Assembly: GCA_049299895.1 (NCBI GenBank) | Contig: JBAQYF010000008.1 | Coordinates: 1 to 55,031 of the forward strand | Direction of reading: 5' to 3' | DNA length: 55,031 nucleotides | From: CAIYYO01 sp049299895 | Lineage (GTDB): Archaea > Altiarchaeota > Altiarchaeia > IMC4 > QMZM01 | Shown here: piece after piece, positions 33,060-41,292 of the stretch | How positions within the stretch are numbered: position 1 is the stretch's first letter | Layout of the letters: the number at the start of each line of letters is the position of its first letter | Made by a program: the position numbers and the translations under genes | The notes under the pieces: model-generated | Told to the model about the DNA's origin: nothing | The model's input: the letters and a program-made list of their open reading frames with translations, nothing else | Databases searched by the model: none

Positions 33060-34652
33060 ATGGATATATACACGAAGGCATCTAACGGTTCCATAAGATT
33101 TATTTTGCTCTTGTTTATTGTACTGATATACGCTGGCTGTGTTCAGAACGGCGAAGAAAAGGCCGTCACAACGCAGGCAGAACAAACGACCCTTGAGGTA
33201 ACTACGACTGAAGCAGATACGGTCTCTACTATTGCAACTATTCCGGCAGTGAACGGAGAGTCCAATGGCGGATCATGCACCTCTTCCGCGGATTGTCTAT
33301 CGCTCCGTTGCAATAATGGCGTCTGCTGCGACTCCGATCAATGCGGCTACCTGGGCAAGTGCTACGACAACGGTAATCCGGCAGGGGACTGCGTCTGCAT
33401 AAGCGGGGAGCTGATGCTGTGCGGGACGACCACTATTCCTGAGGGTGATACTCATACTACGATGATTGATTTGTCTTCGACAACCCTCTATGTAGATGTA
33501 GTCGACGAGACAACTACCACCCTTCCAAGGCGGCTTGACAGTTCACTATCTGAAGAAGCGGTAAGCTACTCGGGCGTCGAGTATGCCGCGAAGGTCGGCG
33601 ATAAATTAGCTTATTTTGCCCTGATTGATGAGAACATGCCCGAGGGCTGGATGAAAGAAGTCATTGTCTACAATGGAAAAGAATATGGGCGGGAATATTA
33701 TACTGTTCTTTCCCCTTTTGATCTGCCCGATGCGTCTATTGAGAGCGAGCCTGCGGTTTCTGTGGGCGGCAAACTAGTTTATAGGGCATTTCTCAATGAA
33801 CTTCTGCCCGACGGCAGCAATAAACAGGTAATCGTCTACGACGGAAAAGAATATGGAAAGGAATACTCTTTAGCATATAATCCCCGGGACGTAAACGGAA
33901 AACTCGCCTACTCGGCAAAGCTCGATGCAAGCGATTATTACGGCCAGGAGTTCATTGTCTACGACGGAAAAGAGATCGGCAAAGAATACTCCCAGGCCTA
34001 CGATCCCGTAGGCGTAGGCGGAAAACTGGCGTACGTTGCTTTGGGGGATCAGAATAGCGACCTTGCAGAGACATTTATAGTATATGACGGCAAGCAACTC
34101 ACCGAATACACGGACATCGACAGTCCTTTTAGTCTGGATGGAAAGCTGGGCTATTTCTATCTCAAAGAAGGAAAATCGTACACAATCTACGACGGCAAGC
34201 ATATCGGCGATAAATATTTTTCTGCCGGAAACCTTATGCTTGTAGGCGGAAAGCTTGCATATCTTGCCGTGCATGATTTCAATAATTTCGTTGTATTAGA
34301 CGGAAAAGAAGGAAAGATATATGACCTGGCGGATCAGATAATTCAGCCCGATATGATGGTTTCGGTGAACGGCAAGCTCGCATATTTTGTAGGGGTGCCT
34401 CCGAGCAGCGTCTTCGAGGTCTTTGACGGAAAAGAGATGAGCGAACGATACGACGAGGTCATTGGGCCGACGGCTATAGGAGACGAGCTTGTATTCATAG
34501 GGAAAAAGGAAGACGGCTACGTTTTAATGCACGGAAATAAGGCGACCAGTCTGGACTACGATGAAATAGTGAAAAACCCGGCGGATCTCAATGGAAAATA
34601 CACCTTCATAGCCAGAAGAGACGACAAATACTATATTGTGAGGGAAAAATAA
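33060..34652 (+). CDS. Lipoprotein with Cys-rich knot and beta-propeller-like repeats
   Basis: This 530-residue protein has a lipobox at Cys27 (IYAGC) and a Thr-rich linker. A compact 10-Cys-containing segment (CTSSADCLSLRCNNGVCC...CGYLGKCYDN...CVC) follows, then a second Thr linker, then about nine repeats of roughly 40 residues with consensus v.GKLaY.a..d.......IVYDGKe.G.eY. The repeats resemble beta-propeller blades and should form an extracellular ligand-binding domain. I do not recognise a named family. It is transcribed alone, convergent with purB. Confidence 0.75.
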   Translation: MDIYTKASNGSIRFILLLFIVLIYAGCVQNGEEKAVTTQAEQTTLEVTTTEADTVSTIATIPAVNGESNGGSCTSSADCLSLRCNNGVCCDSDQCGYLGKCYDNGNPAGDCVCISGELMLCGTTTIPEGDTHTTMIDLSSTTLYVDVVDETTTTLPRRLDSSLSEEAVSYSGVEYAAKVGDKLAYFALIDENMPEGWMKEVIVYNGKEYGREYYTVLSPFDLPDASIESEPAVSVGGKLVYRAFLNELLPDGSNKQVIVYDGKEYGKEYSLAYNPRDVNGKLAYSAKLDASDYYGQEFIVYDGKEIGKEYSQAYDPVGVGGKLAYVALGDQNSDLAETFIVYDGKQLTEYTDIDSPFSLDGKLGYFYLKEGKSYTIYDGKHIGDKYFSAGNLMLVGGKLAYLAVHDFNNFVVLDGKEGKIYDLADQIIQPDMMVSVNGKLAYFVGVPPSSVFEVFDGKEMSERYDEVIGPTAIGDELVFIGKKEDGYVLMHGNKATSLDYDEIVKNPADLNGKYTFIARRDDKYYIVREK

Positions 34653-34660
34653 GAGAGGTC

Positions 34661-35998
34661 TCAGCTCAATCCCTTCACGACCTTCTCAACCTGCTCAACC
34701 GCGGTCCCTATGTAATTCTTCGGGTTCAAGGCCGCATCTATCTCCTTTTCTTTCAGGTATCTTCCTATCTCTTTGTTCTTGACAAGGAGTTCCCTGAAAG
34801 GTTTTTCCTTGTCGTGCGACTCCATGGCGATCGTTCGCAGCAGTTCGTGGGCGTCCTGCCGGCCCATGCCCTTTTCTACGAGCGTCATCATCAGGTTCTC
34901 AGCCATTATCAATCCTCCGGACATGTTAAGGTTCCGGTCTATTGCTTTGTAGTCGAATACCAGGTCGTTTATCAGGTTGATGCTGGTCGTGAGTATGTAA
35001 TCTGTCAGGATGCATGCCTCGGGTATTATTATCCTCTCCGGGCTGCTGTTCGTGAGGTCGCGTTCATGCCACAGGGGTATGTTGTCCAGTGAGACTATCG
35101 CATTAGCCTTGATGATCCTGGAGAGGCCGCAGACCCTCTCTGCGTAGATGGGATTCCTCTTGTGCGGCATGGTGGAAGAACCTACCTGCTTTTCCCTGAA
35201 GCCTTCTGATACTTCGCCTATCTCCGTTCTTTGAAGGTTCCTTATTTCTGTTCCTATCTTGTTCAGGGTCTCTGCGATTAATGCGAGGTCCAGCATGAAT
35301 TCGGCGTGCCTGTCGCGCTGTATGACCTGGTTGCTGACCTGGACGGAACCTAAGCCCAGGTCTTTCATTACCAGTTCCTGTATCTTTATTCCTTTCTCTC
35401 CGAACGAAGCCTGCGTTCCGACCGCGCCGGTCATCTGGCCCACTAATAGGCGTTCTTTGCATTCATTGACGCGGTCTATGTGCCTCTGCACTTCGCAGGC
35501 GTATATCGCGAACTTCAGGCCGTATGTTGTGGGAATGGAATGCTGAGCGTGCGTCCTCCCGATGCAGACTGTTTTCTTGTGGTCGTTTGCCTGTTTCAGA
35601 AGCGCTTTTTTGAGTCTGTCCAGGTCTTCGAGCAGGAACGCTATGTATTCCTTGAACTGGAGCGCCAGGGCAGTATCCGTTATGTCGTTACTGGTCGCCC
35701 CCAGGTGAACGAATCTTCCGGCATCGCCGCCGCACTGCTCGGACAACGCCCTGACGACGGCCATGACGTCGTGGTGTATCTCTGCTTCGATCTCTTTGAC
35801 CCTTGCGACCTTGACGTATTTTATATTGGCTTTGGCGGAAATTGCTTCCGCGTCCTTTTTCGGTATATTGCCGACTAGCGCATGAGCCCTTGACAACGCC
35901 GCTTCGACTTCAAGTACTCTCTGCAATTTGTTTTCTTCCTCAAAGATCCTTCTGACTTCTTTCCTTCCGTAGCGGTCTTCAATGGGGTGGACAGACAT
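34661..35998 (-). CDS. purB: Adenylosuccinate lyase
   Basis: This 445-residue protein has the lyase superfamily signature GSSTMPHKRNP with the catalytic Ser loop, THAQHSIPTTYGLKFA and LGATSNDITDTA. It acts twice in purine synthesis, releasing fumarate from SAICAR and from adenylosuccinate. No other purine gene is next to it. The start at 35998 follows an AT-rich promoter and gives a normal PurB N-terminus (MSVHPIEDRYGR). Confidence 0.95.
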   Translation of the reverse strand: MSVHPIEDRYGRKEVRRIFEEENKLQRVLEVEAALSRAHALVGNIPKKDAEAISAKANIKYVKVARVKEIEAEIHHDVMAVVRALSEQCGGDAGRFVHLGATSNDITDTALALQFKEYIAFLLEDLDRLKKALLKQANDHKKTVCIGRTHAQHSIPTTYGLKFAIYACEVQRHIDRVNECKERLLVGQMTGAVGTQASFGEKGIKIQELVMKDLGLGSVQVSNQVIQRDRHAEFMLDLALIAETLNKIGTEIRNLQRTEIGEVSEGFREKQVGSSTMPHKRNPIYAERVCGLSRIIKANAIVSLDNIPLWHERDLTNSSPERIIIPEACILTDYILTTSINLINDLVFDYKAIDRNLNMSGGLIMAENLMMTLVEKGMGRQDAHELLRTIAMESHDKEKPFRELLVKNKEIGRYLKEKEIDAALNPKNYIGTAVEQVEKVVKGLS

Positions 35999-36047
35999 TT
36001 TATATCAACGATAATTTCTTTGGTTTCGTAGAATAAGAAATGAGGTT

Positions 36048-36461
36048 CTAAGATACTTTCTTCTTTATCAGGGTTCTGAGTTTCTGTATTACTGACTCCA
36101 GAAGCGGTTCTTTTCTTGTCAGATATTCTTTTTGCAGAAAGAATCCGTCATATGCTATCCTGTTCCTCAGAATCCTTAGTTCCTCTATCGTCGATATCTC
36201 CTGCTCCGTGAACTCTTTGTAATGCTTTGACAGGTACTCTATGGTCTTTTTGTGGGCACCTTCGCCGTATGTCTTGTATCCGTCCAAAAGCAGGACTACT
36301 GAAATAAGCTCCCTTATCACGTCATAATATTCTTTTGCAGCATTCGAAGGGAATCTCTCCAGGTCAATAGTCTGGATCATTTCAAGCGTTGTCTCCGCCA
36401 TCTTCAGAATAGACTTGGCCTTTTCCTTGTCCGGAGCAGTTTTGATTAGTTGGCCTTCCAT
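36048..36461 (-). CDS. HEPN-like protein, partner of an HTH nucleotidyltransferase
   Basis: This 137-residue all-helical protein shows a HEPN-type end: IEELRILRNRIAYDGFFL. The usual RNase motif R-x(4-6)-H has Tyr104 in place of His (R99-N-R-I-A-Y), so RNase activity is doubtful. It starts one base after the stop of the nucleotidyltransferase gene, so they form a second NTase/HEPN module in the window, with the opposite gene order to the one at 841-1502. It could be an inert or altered toxin, or a structural partner. Confidence 0.72.
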   Translation of the reverse strand: MEGQLIKTAPDKEKAKSILKMAETTLEMIQTIDLERFPSNAAKEYYDVIRELISVVLLLDGYKTYGEGAHKKTIEYLSKHYKEFTEQEISTIEELRILRNRIAYDGFFLQKEYLTRKEPLLESVIQKLRTLIKKKVS

Positions 36462-36462
36462 C

Positions 36463-36999
36463 TCAGTACGCTTTTAGATACCCTTTGAGGATTATGCCGT
36501 TTACTATGTTGTTCCTCAGTTCAGGGCTTAACTTCTGGAATCCGGAGCAAAAGAATGGATTAATCTTCCTGCCCAGTTTTTTCTCAAAGGAAGAAAAATC
36601 GACTAATTTGCCTTCCGCCTCTATGTAAATGTCCAGATCGCTCTCCTTAACATCCTCCCCCCTCGCGGCCGAGCCGAATAGAACGATACATCCAGGAACA
36701 AACTTGTCGTAGAGATGATCTACAAGACCTGTTTCAAACAGGGAGGCGACGAGGTCGAGCTTCTTATACAATTTAAAGGATGCTCCATCCCTGTTTGCGT
36801 AATAAACCGGATACTTATACAGTCTCTGAGGCTCCTTTAATACAAGACCTTCTTTGATCAGTTCGTCCAGATAGATCCTGACAGATTTGGGGGCGAGCTT
36901 TGCGAGGCGTCCTATCTCCCTTAGCTGGAAACCTCCTTTTGGGATGGGGTCGTCGAAGAATATTTCCAGGACTTTATATTTGTTATAATTTTTCCACAT
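36463..36999 (-). CDS. Helix-turn-helix-nucleotidyltransferase fusion
   Basis: This 178-residue protein has an N-terminal winged helix (QLREIGRLAKLAPKSVRIYLDEL, about residues 25-48) and a minimal nucleotidyltransferase with GS-x10-DxD at 109-123 (LFGSAARGEDVKESDLD). The third acidic position appears to be Asn in GRKINPFF. The DNA-binding domain and a striking periodic repeat over its promoter suggest it represses its own operon. It would pair with the HEPN-like protein downstream. Confidence 0.8.
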   Translation of the reverse strand: MWKNYNKYKVLEIFFDDPIPKGGFQLREIGRLAKLAPKSVRIYLDELIKEGLVLKEPQRLYKYPVYYANRDGASFKLYKKLDLVASLFETGLVDHLYDKFVPGCIVLFGSAARGEDVKESDLDIYIEAEGKLVDFSSFEKKLGRKINPFFCSGFQKLSPELRNNIVNGIILKGYLKAY

Positions 37000-37038
37000 A
37001 TGTTATAATATTATGATGGATGTTATATTAATATAACA
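36981..37038 (-). promoter_or_regulatory. Operator array with TGTTATA every 20 bases
   Basis: TGTTATA occurs at 36981, 37001 and 37021, exactly 20 bases (two helical turns) apart. The last copy begins the perfect 18-base palindrome TGTTATATTAATATAACA (37021-37038). The array spans the promoter and the first codons of the nucleotidyltransferase gene (start 36999), so a bound protein would block initiation. The protein's own winged helix is a natural candidate binder. Confidence 0.65.
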
Positions 37039-37069
37039 ATATGATTTCAGAAGCACAAATCTGTAGCTA

Positions 37070-37450
37070 TTACCTCTTCTTCTTCGGCTTCATCGCATAC
37101 GGGATGTCAATATAATAGACTCCCTCATCAGCCCTGACGACTATCGGCTTTCCGCTCATCAGGGACGCTATGTCTAGCGTAAATTTGCCTTCCTCGAGGC
37201 GGGTCATGTTCTCGACGTCCAGGCGGATCGTTCCTTTCTTTGCCATGCGGTCGCCGAACTGCTTGTCCAGCCACTGGAGGTCTGATTCTTTCAGTTTTTT
37301 GGTCTTAAGTTCTTTGACCGCTTCTTCTTTTGCGATGCCCGGCTTGTCCCTTAGAAACAGAAACAGCCTGGAGCCGCAGGGGCATCCCTGTAATAGCTCC
37401 TTTGAGGTGCTGTCGTATATCCTTTCGCAGCGGGCGCATTTATGAGGCAT
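37070..37450 (-). CDS. Zn-ribbon protein (COG3364 type)
   Basis: This 126-residue protein begins MPHKCARCERIYDSTSKE and ends its ribbon with GCPCGSRLF, giving four Cys for one zinc. The rest is a helical and strand region (RLDVENMTRLEEGKFTLDIASLM). It is conserved in Euryarchaeota in a cluster with DUF2073 and a GTPase, as here. The function is unknown; ribosome or RNA-related work is a guess from the GTPase partner. Confidence 0.82.
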   Translation of the reverse strand: MPHKCARCERIYDSTSKELLQGCPCGSRLFLFLRDKPGIAKEEAVKELKTKKLKESDLQWLDKQFGDRMAKKGTIRLDVENMTRLEEGKFTLDIASLMSGKPIVVRADEGVYYIDIPYAMKPKKKR

Positions 37451-37456
37451 TCTGGA

Positions 37457-37879
37457 TTATTTCTTTGCTTTTTCTCTCTCGATCTCTTTTTCCGTTTCAG
37501 GTTCGAGCTCCTGCTTTCCTGCGAAAACAGATATTCTCTTAGGCTCCTTTTTTATCTGCTTTATCAGCTTCGATGGTCCGATGACCGTAAGGCCCCCGGT
37601 CTTTCCGCCGAGAAGCTTTATTATCATCTCCCGGATGCCTGTTTCCTGTTTTTCCCGCAGGGTCGAGACCTCTATTCCTGAGAATTTCTCGGAAATGTTC
37701 CTCATCGTGGCCTCTATGAGCTTTGCTTCATCCGTGGAAGACAGGCTCTCTTCCATGACAAGGATCTTGTTGTCTTTTATCTTGTCGAGGATGAATTGCA
37801 TCTTTTCCTCACCCTTGTATTCTTCGAGTATGTCGGATGAGATAAACTCCAGTTCTATGTTCATTGACGGGTTTTTCAT
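37457..37879 (-). CDS. DUF2073 family protein
   Basis: This 140-residue protein (about FISSDILEEYKGEEKMQFIL...GGKTGGLTVIGPSKLIKQIKKEPKRISV) matches the archaeal DUF2073 family by its GGLTVIGP loop and its neighbours. It lies between the GTPase gene, 15 bases away, and the Zn-ribbon gene, 6 bases away, on the same strand. No biochemical function is established for the family. The C-terminal tail is a charged Glu/Lys stretch. Confidence 0.8.
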   Translation of the reverse strand: MKNPSMNIELEFISSDILEEYKGEEKMQFILDKIKDNKILVMEESLSSTDEAKLIEATMRNISEKFSGIEVSTLREKQETGIREMIIKLLGGKTGGLTVIGPSKLIKQIKKEPKRISVFAGKQELEPETEKEIEREKAKK

Positions 37880-37894
37880 TTTTTGGGAGGATGA

Positions 37895-38518
37895 CTATTT
37901 TGAATGCTTCGCTATCGCATTATAAAGGTCTTCTATGTTCGATCCCGTTAATCCGGAGATCTTCACGATAGGATGCTGGGGGAACGCTTCTTCTATCCAT
38001 TTCGCGTTAGATTCAGGAAGGTCTATTTTGTTCGCGACGATTATTATGGGAATATTCCTTGCTTCCAGATTCCCGATTATCGTGATGTTCACCTGGGTAT
38101 AAGGGTCCTTCGTAGAATCCATTACCACAAGCGCGGTGTCTACGTTCTCAAGCCACTTGATAGCCTCGATAACGCCCTTCGTCGCTTCTTTTGCCCGTTG
38201 CTTTGCGTCCTCGGCGTTGAAACCATACTCCATGAACTCTTCGAAGTCTATTTTCGTAGAAATACCGGGCATGTCCAGGAGGTTCATCACGATCTTTCTC
38301 CCTCCTACTTTGACGGTGACCTTCTCCTTTTTCTGGACCTCGCGGGTCTCGTGGGGCACTTCAGAAACAGTTCCTACCGGTTCGCCGGTCCAGTCGATGG
38401 ATATCTTGTTAGCAAGAGTAGTCTTGCCTGCGTTGGGCGGCCCGTATAGCCCGAGCCGAATGATCTTTTTCTTGCCAAAGAATCCTTTGAACCAGCCTAA
38501 CAATTTCCTGAATGGCAC
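37895..38518 (-). CDS. Era/Obg-like small GTPase
   Basis: This 207-residue protein is a complete P-loop GTPase: G1 GPPNAGKTT (26-34), G3 DMPG, G4 NKID and G5 SGLTG. A basic N-terminal helix (FRKLLGWFKGFFGKKK) may contact membrane or RNA. It is the first gene of the GTPase-DUF2073-Zn-ribbon operon conserved in Euryarchaeota. The partner process is unknown; the Era-like domain suggests ribosome work. Confidence 0.87.
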   Translation of the reverse strand: MPFRKLLGWFKGFFGKKKIIRLGLYGPPNAGKTTLANKISIDWTGEPVGTVSEVPHETREVQKKEKVTVKVGGRKIVMNLLDMPGISTKIDFEEFMEYGFNAEDAKQRAKEATKGVIEAIKWLENVDTALVVMDSTKDPYTQVNITIIGNLEARNIPIIIVANKIDLPESNAKWIEEAFPQHPIVKISGLTGSNIEDLYNAIAKHSK

Positions 38519-38606
38519 TATGAATCACCTAGTCTATGTTTGCAATATATTGCTTTTTAAGCCTAAAATATCAATTATAAGATGTTTAGAATATAGTGTA
38601 TACTGC

Positions 38607-38705
38607 TATATAATAAGCATTTTATCCCCGTTATTCGGCCGCTTGGCCGGTGGAGATGTGCGCCTTCTACAGTGCGTGAATCCGCGAAAAGGGGAGGTGT
38701 ATTCT
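38607..38705 (+). promoter_or_regulatory. L15e promoter and structured leader
   Basis: A TATA-like TATATAA at 38607-38613 predicts transcript start near 38635. The leader would begin with hairpin CGGCC-GCTT-GGCCG (38636-38649) and end in a strong ribosome-binding site GGAGGTG (38693-38699) before the ATG at 38706. Most genes in the window lack such a site, so leadered, high-level translation is inferred, perhaps with autoregulation. Confidence 0.5.
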
Positions 38706-39311
38706 ATGGGCTACTATAAGTACGTTGCGCAAACATATAAAGCGATAAGGAACAAACTGAACGAACCGGAAAACCTGGAACTGCGAAACCTGATAGGTGC
38801 ACGCAAGAAAGCATGGAGAAAATGTCCTACGGTAGAGCGCGTAGAGCACCCTACAAGGATAGACACTGCCAGGAAATACGGCTTTAAGGCAAAGCAGGGC
38901 TTTGTGGTAGTACGTGTCCGGGTCAGGAAAGGTGGACTCAACAAATCCCGCCACATCAGAGGAAGAAAACCCAAGAGAGCAGGAGTAAACAAGATAACGC
39001 CCCGCATATCAATCCAGAGGATAGGAGAGCAGAGGGTAATGAAGAGATACCCGAACATGGAAATACTAGGATCCTACTGGCTATGGGAAGACGGGCAATA
39101 CAAATACTACGAAGTCGTCATGGTCGATCCAAGCCACCCTGTCATAATGGCGGACAAGGACGTAAACTGGATATGCGAGTCACAGCACACCAGAAGAGCA
39201 TACAGAGCGCTCACGCCGGCAGGAAAGAAAGGCAGAGGATTGCTGAACAAAGGCAAGGGAGCAGAGAAGATACGCCCAAGCCTTGCGGCAAACGAGAACA
39301 AGGCCAAATAA
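38706..39311 (+). CDS. rpl15e: Large-subunit ribosomal protein L15e
   Basis: This 201-residue basic protein (MGYYKYVAQTYKAIRNKL...RGRKPKRAGVNKITPRISIQ) is archaeal/eukaryotic L15e at its usual length of about 195-205. It lies in the 50S subunit near the exit tunnel. The frame is open far upstream through the GTPase gene's antisense, but ATG 38706 is chosen for the strong ribosome-binding site and family start. A T-rich stretch after the stop may terminate transcription. Confidence 0.96.
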   Translation: MGYYKYVAQTYKAIRNKLNEPENLELRNLIGARKKAWRKCPTVERVEHPTRIDTARKYGFKAKQGFVVVRVRVRKGGLNKSRHIRGRKPKRAGVNKITPRISIQRIGEQRVMKRYPNMEILGSYWLWEDGQYKYYEVVMVDPSHPVIMADKDVNWICESQHTRRAYRALTPAGKKGRGLLNKGKGAEKIRPSLAANENKAK

Positions 39312-39392
39312 ACGGCCAGGTTTTCCTATTTTATTTCTTTTTAATTTTTCTATTTATTATAATTCAAACAGTAGTTATAATTCCATTTAAAT

Positions 39393-39465
39393 GCCTCGGT
39401 AGCTCAGCTGGTAGAGCGCTCGACTGTTAATCGAGTGGTCACAGGTTCAAGTCCTGTCCGAGGCG
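39393..39465 (+). tRNA. tRNA-Asn (GTT)
   Basis: The cloverleaf is complete: acceptor GCCTCGG/CCGAGGC, D-arm GCTC/GAGC, anticodon stem CTCGA/TCGAG with loop CTGTTAA (anticodon GTT), T-arm ACAGG-TTCAAGT-CCTGT. Discriminator G. No encoded CCA and no intron. Confidence 0.96.
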
Positions 39466-39480
39466 TCCATAGGCCAAATC

Positions 39481-39555
39481 GGGCCCGTAGCTCAGACTGG
39501 TTAGAGCGCTCGACTCATAATCGAGTGGCCGTGGGTTCAAATCCCTCCGGGCCCA
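39481..39555 (+). tRNA. tRNA with CAT anticodon, probably Ile2, else elongator Met
   Basis: Acceptor GGGCCCG/CGGGCCC, D-arm GCTC/GAGC, anticodon stem CTCGA/TCGAG with loop CTCATAA, T-arm GTGGG-TTCAAAT-CCCTC with one T/T mismatch. The GGGCCCG acceptor is the archaeal tRNA-Ile type, so this CAT tRNA is more likely the AUA-reading Ile2 (needing agmatidine) than elongator Met. It begins 15 bases after tRNA-Asn. Confidence 0.9.
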
Positions 39556-39598
39556 AGTGTTATCCCATAAACAGATTCAAAGACAAGAGGTCGCCAAA

Positions 39599-39832
39599 AT
39601 GATAATTGAAGTAGGCAGGGTCTGCAGGAAGACCACAGGAAAAGACGCCGGCAAATACTGCGTGATCGTGGAGAAAATAGACGATAATTTCGTCATAACC
39701 GAAGGCGTTGCCCAGAAAAAAAAGAAGACTAACATAAAGCATCTGGAGCCTCTCCCGAAAGTCCTTGACATAAAGAAAGGCGCTTCCCTGGAAGAGGTAA
39801 AAAAGAAGCTGGAAGAAGAAAACCTTGTCTAG
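39599..39832 (+). CDS. rpl14e: Large-subunit ribosomal protein L14e
   Basis: This 77-residue protein (MIIEVGRVCRKTTGKDAGKY...TNIKHLEPLPKVLDIKKGAS) is archaeal L14e, an SH3-like barrel with a short helical tail. The start at 39599 is preferred to the upstream Met at 39557 because the family begins there and GAGGTCGC precedes it. Cbf5 follows after 7 bases, a pairing common in archaea. Confidence 0.93.
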   Translation: MIIEVGRVCRKTTGKDAGKYCVIVEKIDDNFVITEGVAQKKKKTNIKHLEPLPKVLDIKKGASLEEVKKKLEEENLV

Positions 39833-39839
39833 GTAGGCT

Positions 39840-40838
39840 ATGAAACCAGAAGGACTATTCGATGTCCTGATAAAAGAAGAGGCCGAAACAGACCCGCGAT
39901 ACGGTTGCCCCCCGGAAAAACGGGACATAAAGACATACCTGAACACGGGCATAGTGAATATTGACAAGCCCGCAGGGCCTAATTCTCATCAAGTCACAAC
40001 CTGGGTAAAGGAAATATTGGAACTAAACAAAACAGGCCACTCTGGAACACTTGACCCGAAGGTTACTGGAGTACTCCCGGTCGCTCTGGGAAACGCAACA
40101 AAGATAGTAAAAGTACTTCTCCTCTCAGACAAAGAATACGTCTGCCTCATGTCCCTGCACGACACAGCCCCAAAGGATAAGCTGGATAAGCTATTCCATG
40201 AATTCCAGGGACCAATGTTCCAGACCCCTCCGATAATGTCCGCGGTAAAAAGAGAACTGCGCATAAGGAACATATACGAATTAAAGCTCCTGGAACGAGA
40301 CGGGAAAGAAGTCCTGTTCCGCGTCAGATGCGAAGCAGGAACCTACATAAGGAAGCTCTGCCACGACATGGGCATACTCCTCGGAACAGGCGCCCACATG
40401 CACGAACTACGCAGGACAAAAGCAGGATCATTCGACGAAACAAGCCTGGTCATACTCCAAGACCTGAAAGACGCCTACTATGCCTACAAGGAAACAGGCG
40501 ACGAAACCGAGCTACGCAGGCTAGTCCTCCCAGTGGAAGCAGGCGTCAGGAAAATAAGGAAGATTTGGATCAAAGACTCCGCCATAGATGCGATATGCCA
40601 CGGCGCAGACCTCAACGCACCCGGGATAAGCATACTGGAAAAAGGCATAAAGAAAAACGACCCGGTCGCCCTGATGTCCCTGAAAAACGAACTGGTCGCA
40701 CTCGCCAAATCAAACTACTACTCGGAGGACTTGCAAAAGATGCAGAAGGGGCCTGCGGCAACGCTTGTAAGAGTGATAATGGACGCGGGGACCTATCCAA
40801 AGCAATGGCACAAGAACAAAGCGGAAAAAACCCTATAA
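39840..40838 (+). CDS. cbf5: tRNA/rRNA pseudouridine synthase Cbf5
   Basis: This 332-residue protein is archaeal Cbf5 (TruB family): GPNSHQVTTWVKEIL, catalytic Asp in GHSGTLDPKVTGVLPVALG, VRCEAGTYIRKLCHDMGILLG, and a C-terminal PUA domain (KGPAATLVRVIMDAGTYPKQW). As the catalytic subunit of H/ACA RNPs it modifies rRNA, and alone it can make pseudouridine 55 in tRNA. It is co-transcribed with L14e. Confidence 0.95.
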   Translation: MKPEGLFDVLIKEEAETDPRYGCPPEKRDIKTYLNTGIVNIDKPAGPNSHQVTTWVKEILELNKTGHSGTLDPKVTGVLPVALGNATKIVKVLLLSDKEYVCLMSLHDTAPKDKLDKLFHEFQGPMFQTPPIMSAVKRELRIRNIYELKLLERDGKEVLFRVRCEAGTYIRKLCHDMGILLGTGAHMHELRRTKAGSFDETSLVILQDLKDAYYAYKETGDETELRRLVLPVEAGVRKIRKIWIKDSAIDAICHGADLNAPGISILEKGIKKNDPVALMSLKNELVALAKSNYYSEDLQKMQKGPAATLVRVIMDAGTYPKQWHKNKAEKTL

Positions 40839-40880
40839 TAAAACCCTATAATCCATAATCCATAACCTCCCCTGTAAACA

Positions 40881-41036
40881 ATGAACCAACTACCCAGCAT
40901 ACAAAGCTGCCCCAAATGCAGAGGGGAACTGCAAGAACAGGAAAACAGCCTGATATGCAGAAGATGCAGGATGAGATACTCCCTAAACCAGGGAATACCC
41001 ATAATGATAGTCGACTCGGCGGAAAAAGCCAGTTGA
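40881..41036 (+). CDS. Trm112/UPF0434-like zinc protein
   Basis: This 51-residue protein has two CxxC pairs (CPKC and CRRC) and the ending MRYSLNQGIPIMIVDSA. That is the Trm112/YcaR pattern 'CP.C...L......L.C..C...Y....GIPvM'. Trm112 proteins are small activators of several methyltransferases acting on tRNA, rRNA and release factors. It lies 42 bases after cbf5 and before tRNA-Ser, in a translation-related neighbourhood. Confidence 0.82.
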   Translation: MNQLPSIQSCPKCRGELQEQENSLICRRCRMRYSLNQGIPIMIVDSAEKAS

Positions 41037-41060
41037 ACGATCTAACAATCATACACTCAT

Positions 41061-41148
41061 GCTGAGGTGGCAGAGTTTGGTCTAACGCGCGGGCCTGCTA
41101 AGTCCGTTCCTCGAAAGGGGAGCTTGGGTTCAAATCCCAACCTCAGCG
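41061..41148 (+). tRNA. tRNA-Ser (GCT), type II
   Basis: Eighty-eight bases with acceptor GCTGAGG/CCTCAGC, anticodon stem CGGGC/GTCCG and loop CTGCTAA (anticodon GCT), a long variable arm (TTCCTCGAAAGGGGA region) as in Ser tRNAs, and T-arm TTGGG-TTCAAAT-CCCAA. Discriminator G. No encoded CCA. Confidence 0.95.
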
Positions 41149-41223
41149 AACCCTTTCTTTCTTTTAAAAAGAAAGAAAGTGTTTCATCCCAAAGAAAGAA
41201 ATGATGGGGTCTAAAGACCCCAT
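41149..41223 (+). repeat. tRNA-downstream double-hairpin repeat, copy B
   Basis: Directly after tRNA-Ser comes a long CTTT/AAAG hairpin (arms 41153-41164 and 41168-41179), a middle GTTTCATCCCAAAGAAAG, then ATGGGGTCT (41204-41212) paired with AGACCCCAT (41215-41223). Order and sequence match the copy after tRNA-Ala and resemble that after initiator tRNA-Met. Confidence 0.7.
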
Positions 41224-41292
41224 GGTGACGCTGGCATTTTTCAGCGTAATACCAATAAACTATATCCAAAAAATATTTTTGGAGTGAAAAAA

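Noticed and set aside
36048..36999. CRISPR or other repeat array around the TGTTATA copies.
   Set aside because: There are only three 7-base units without spacer-repeat structure; they fit operator sites.
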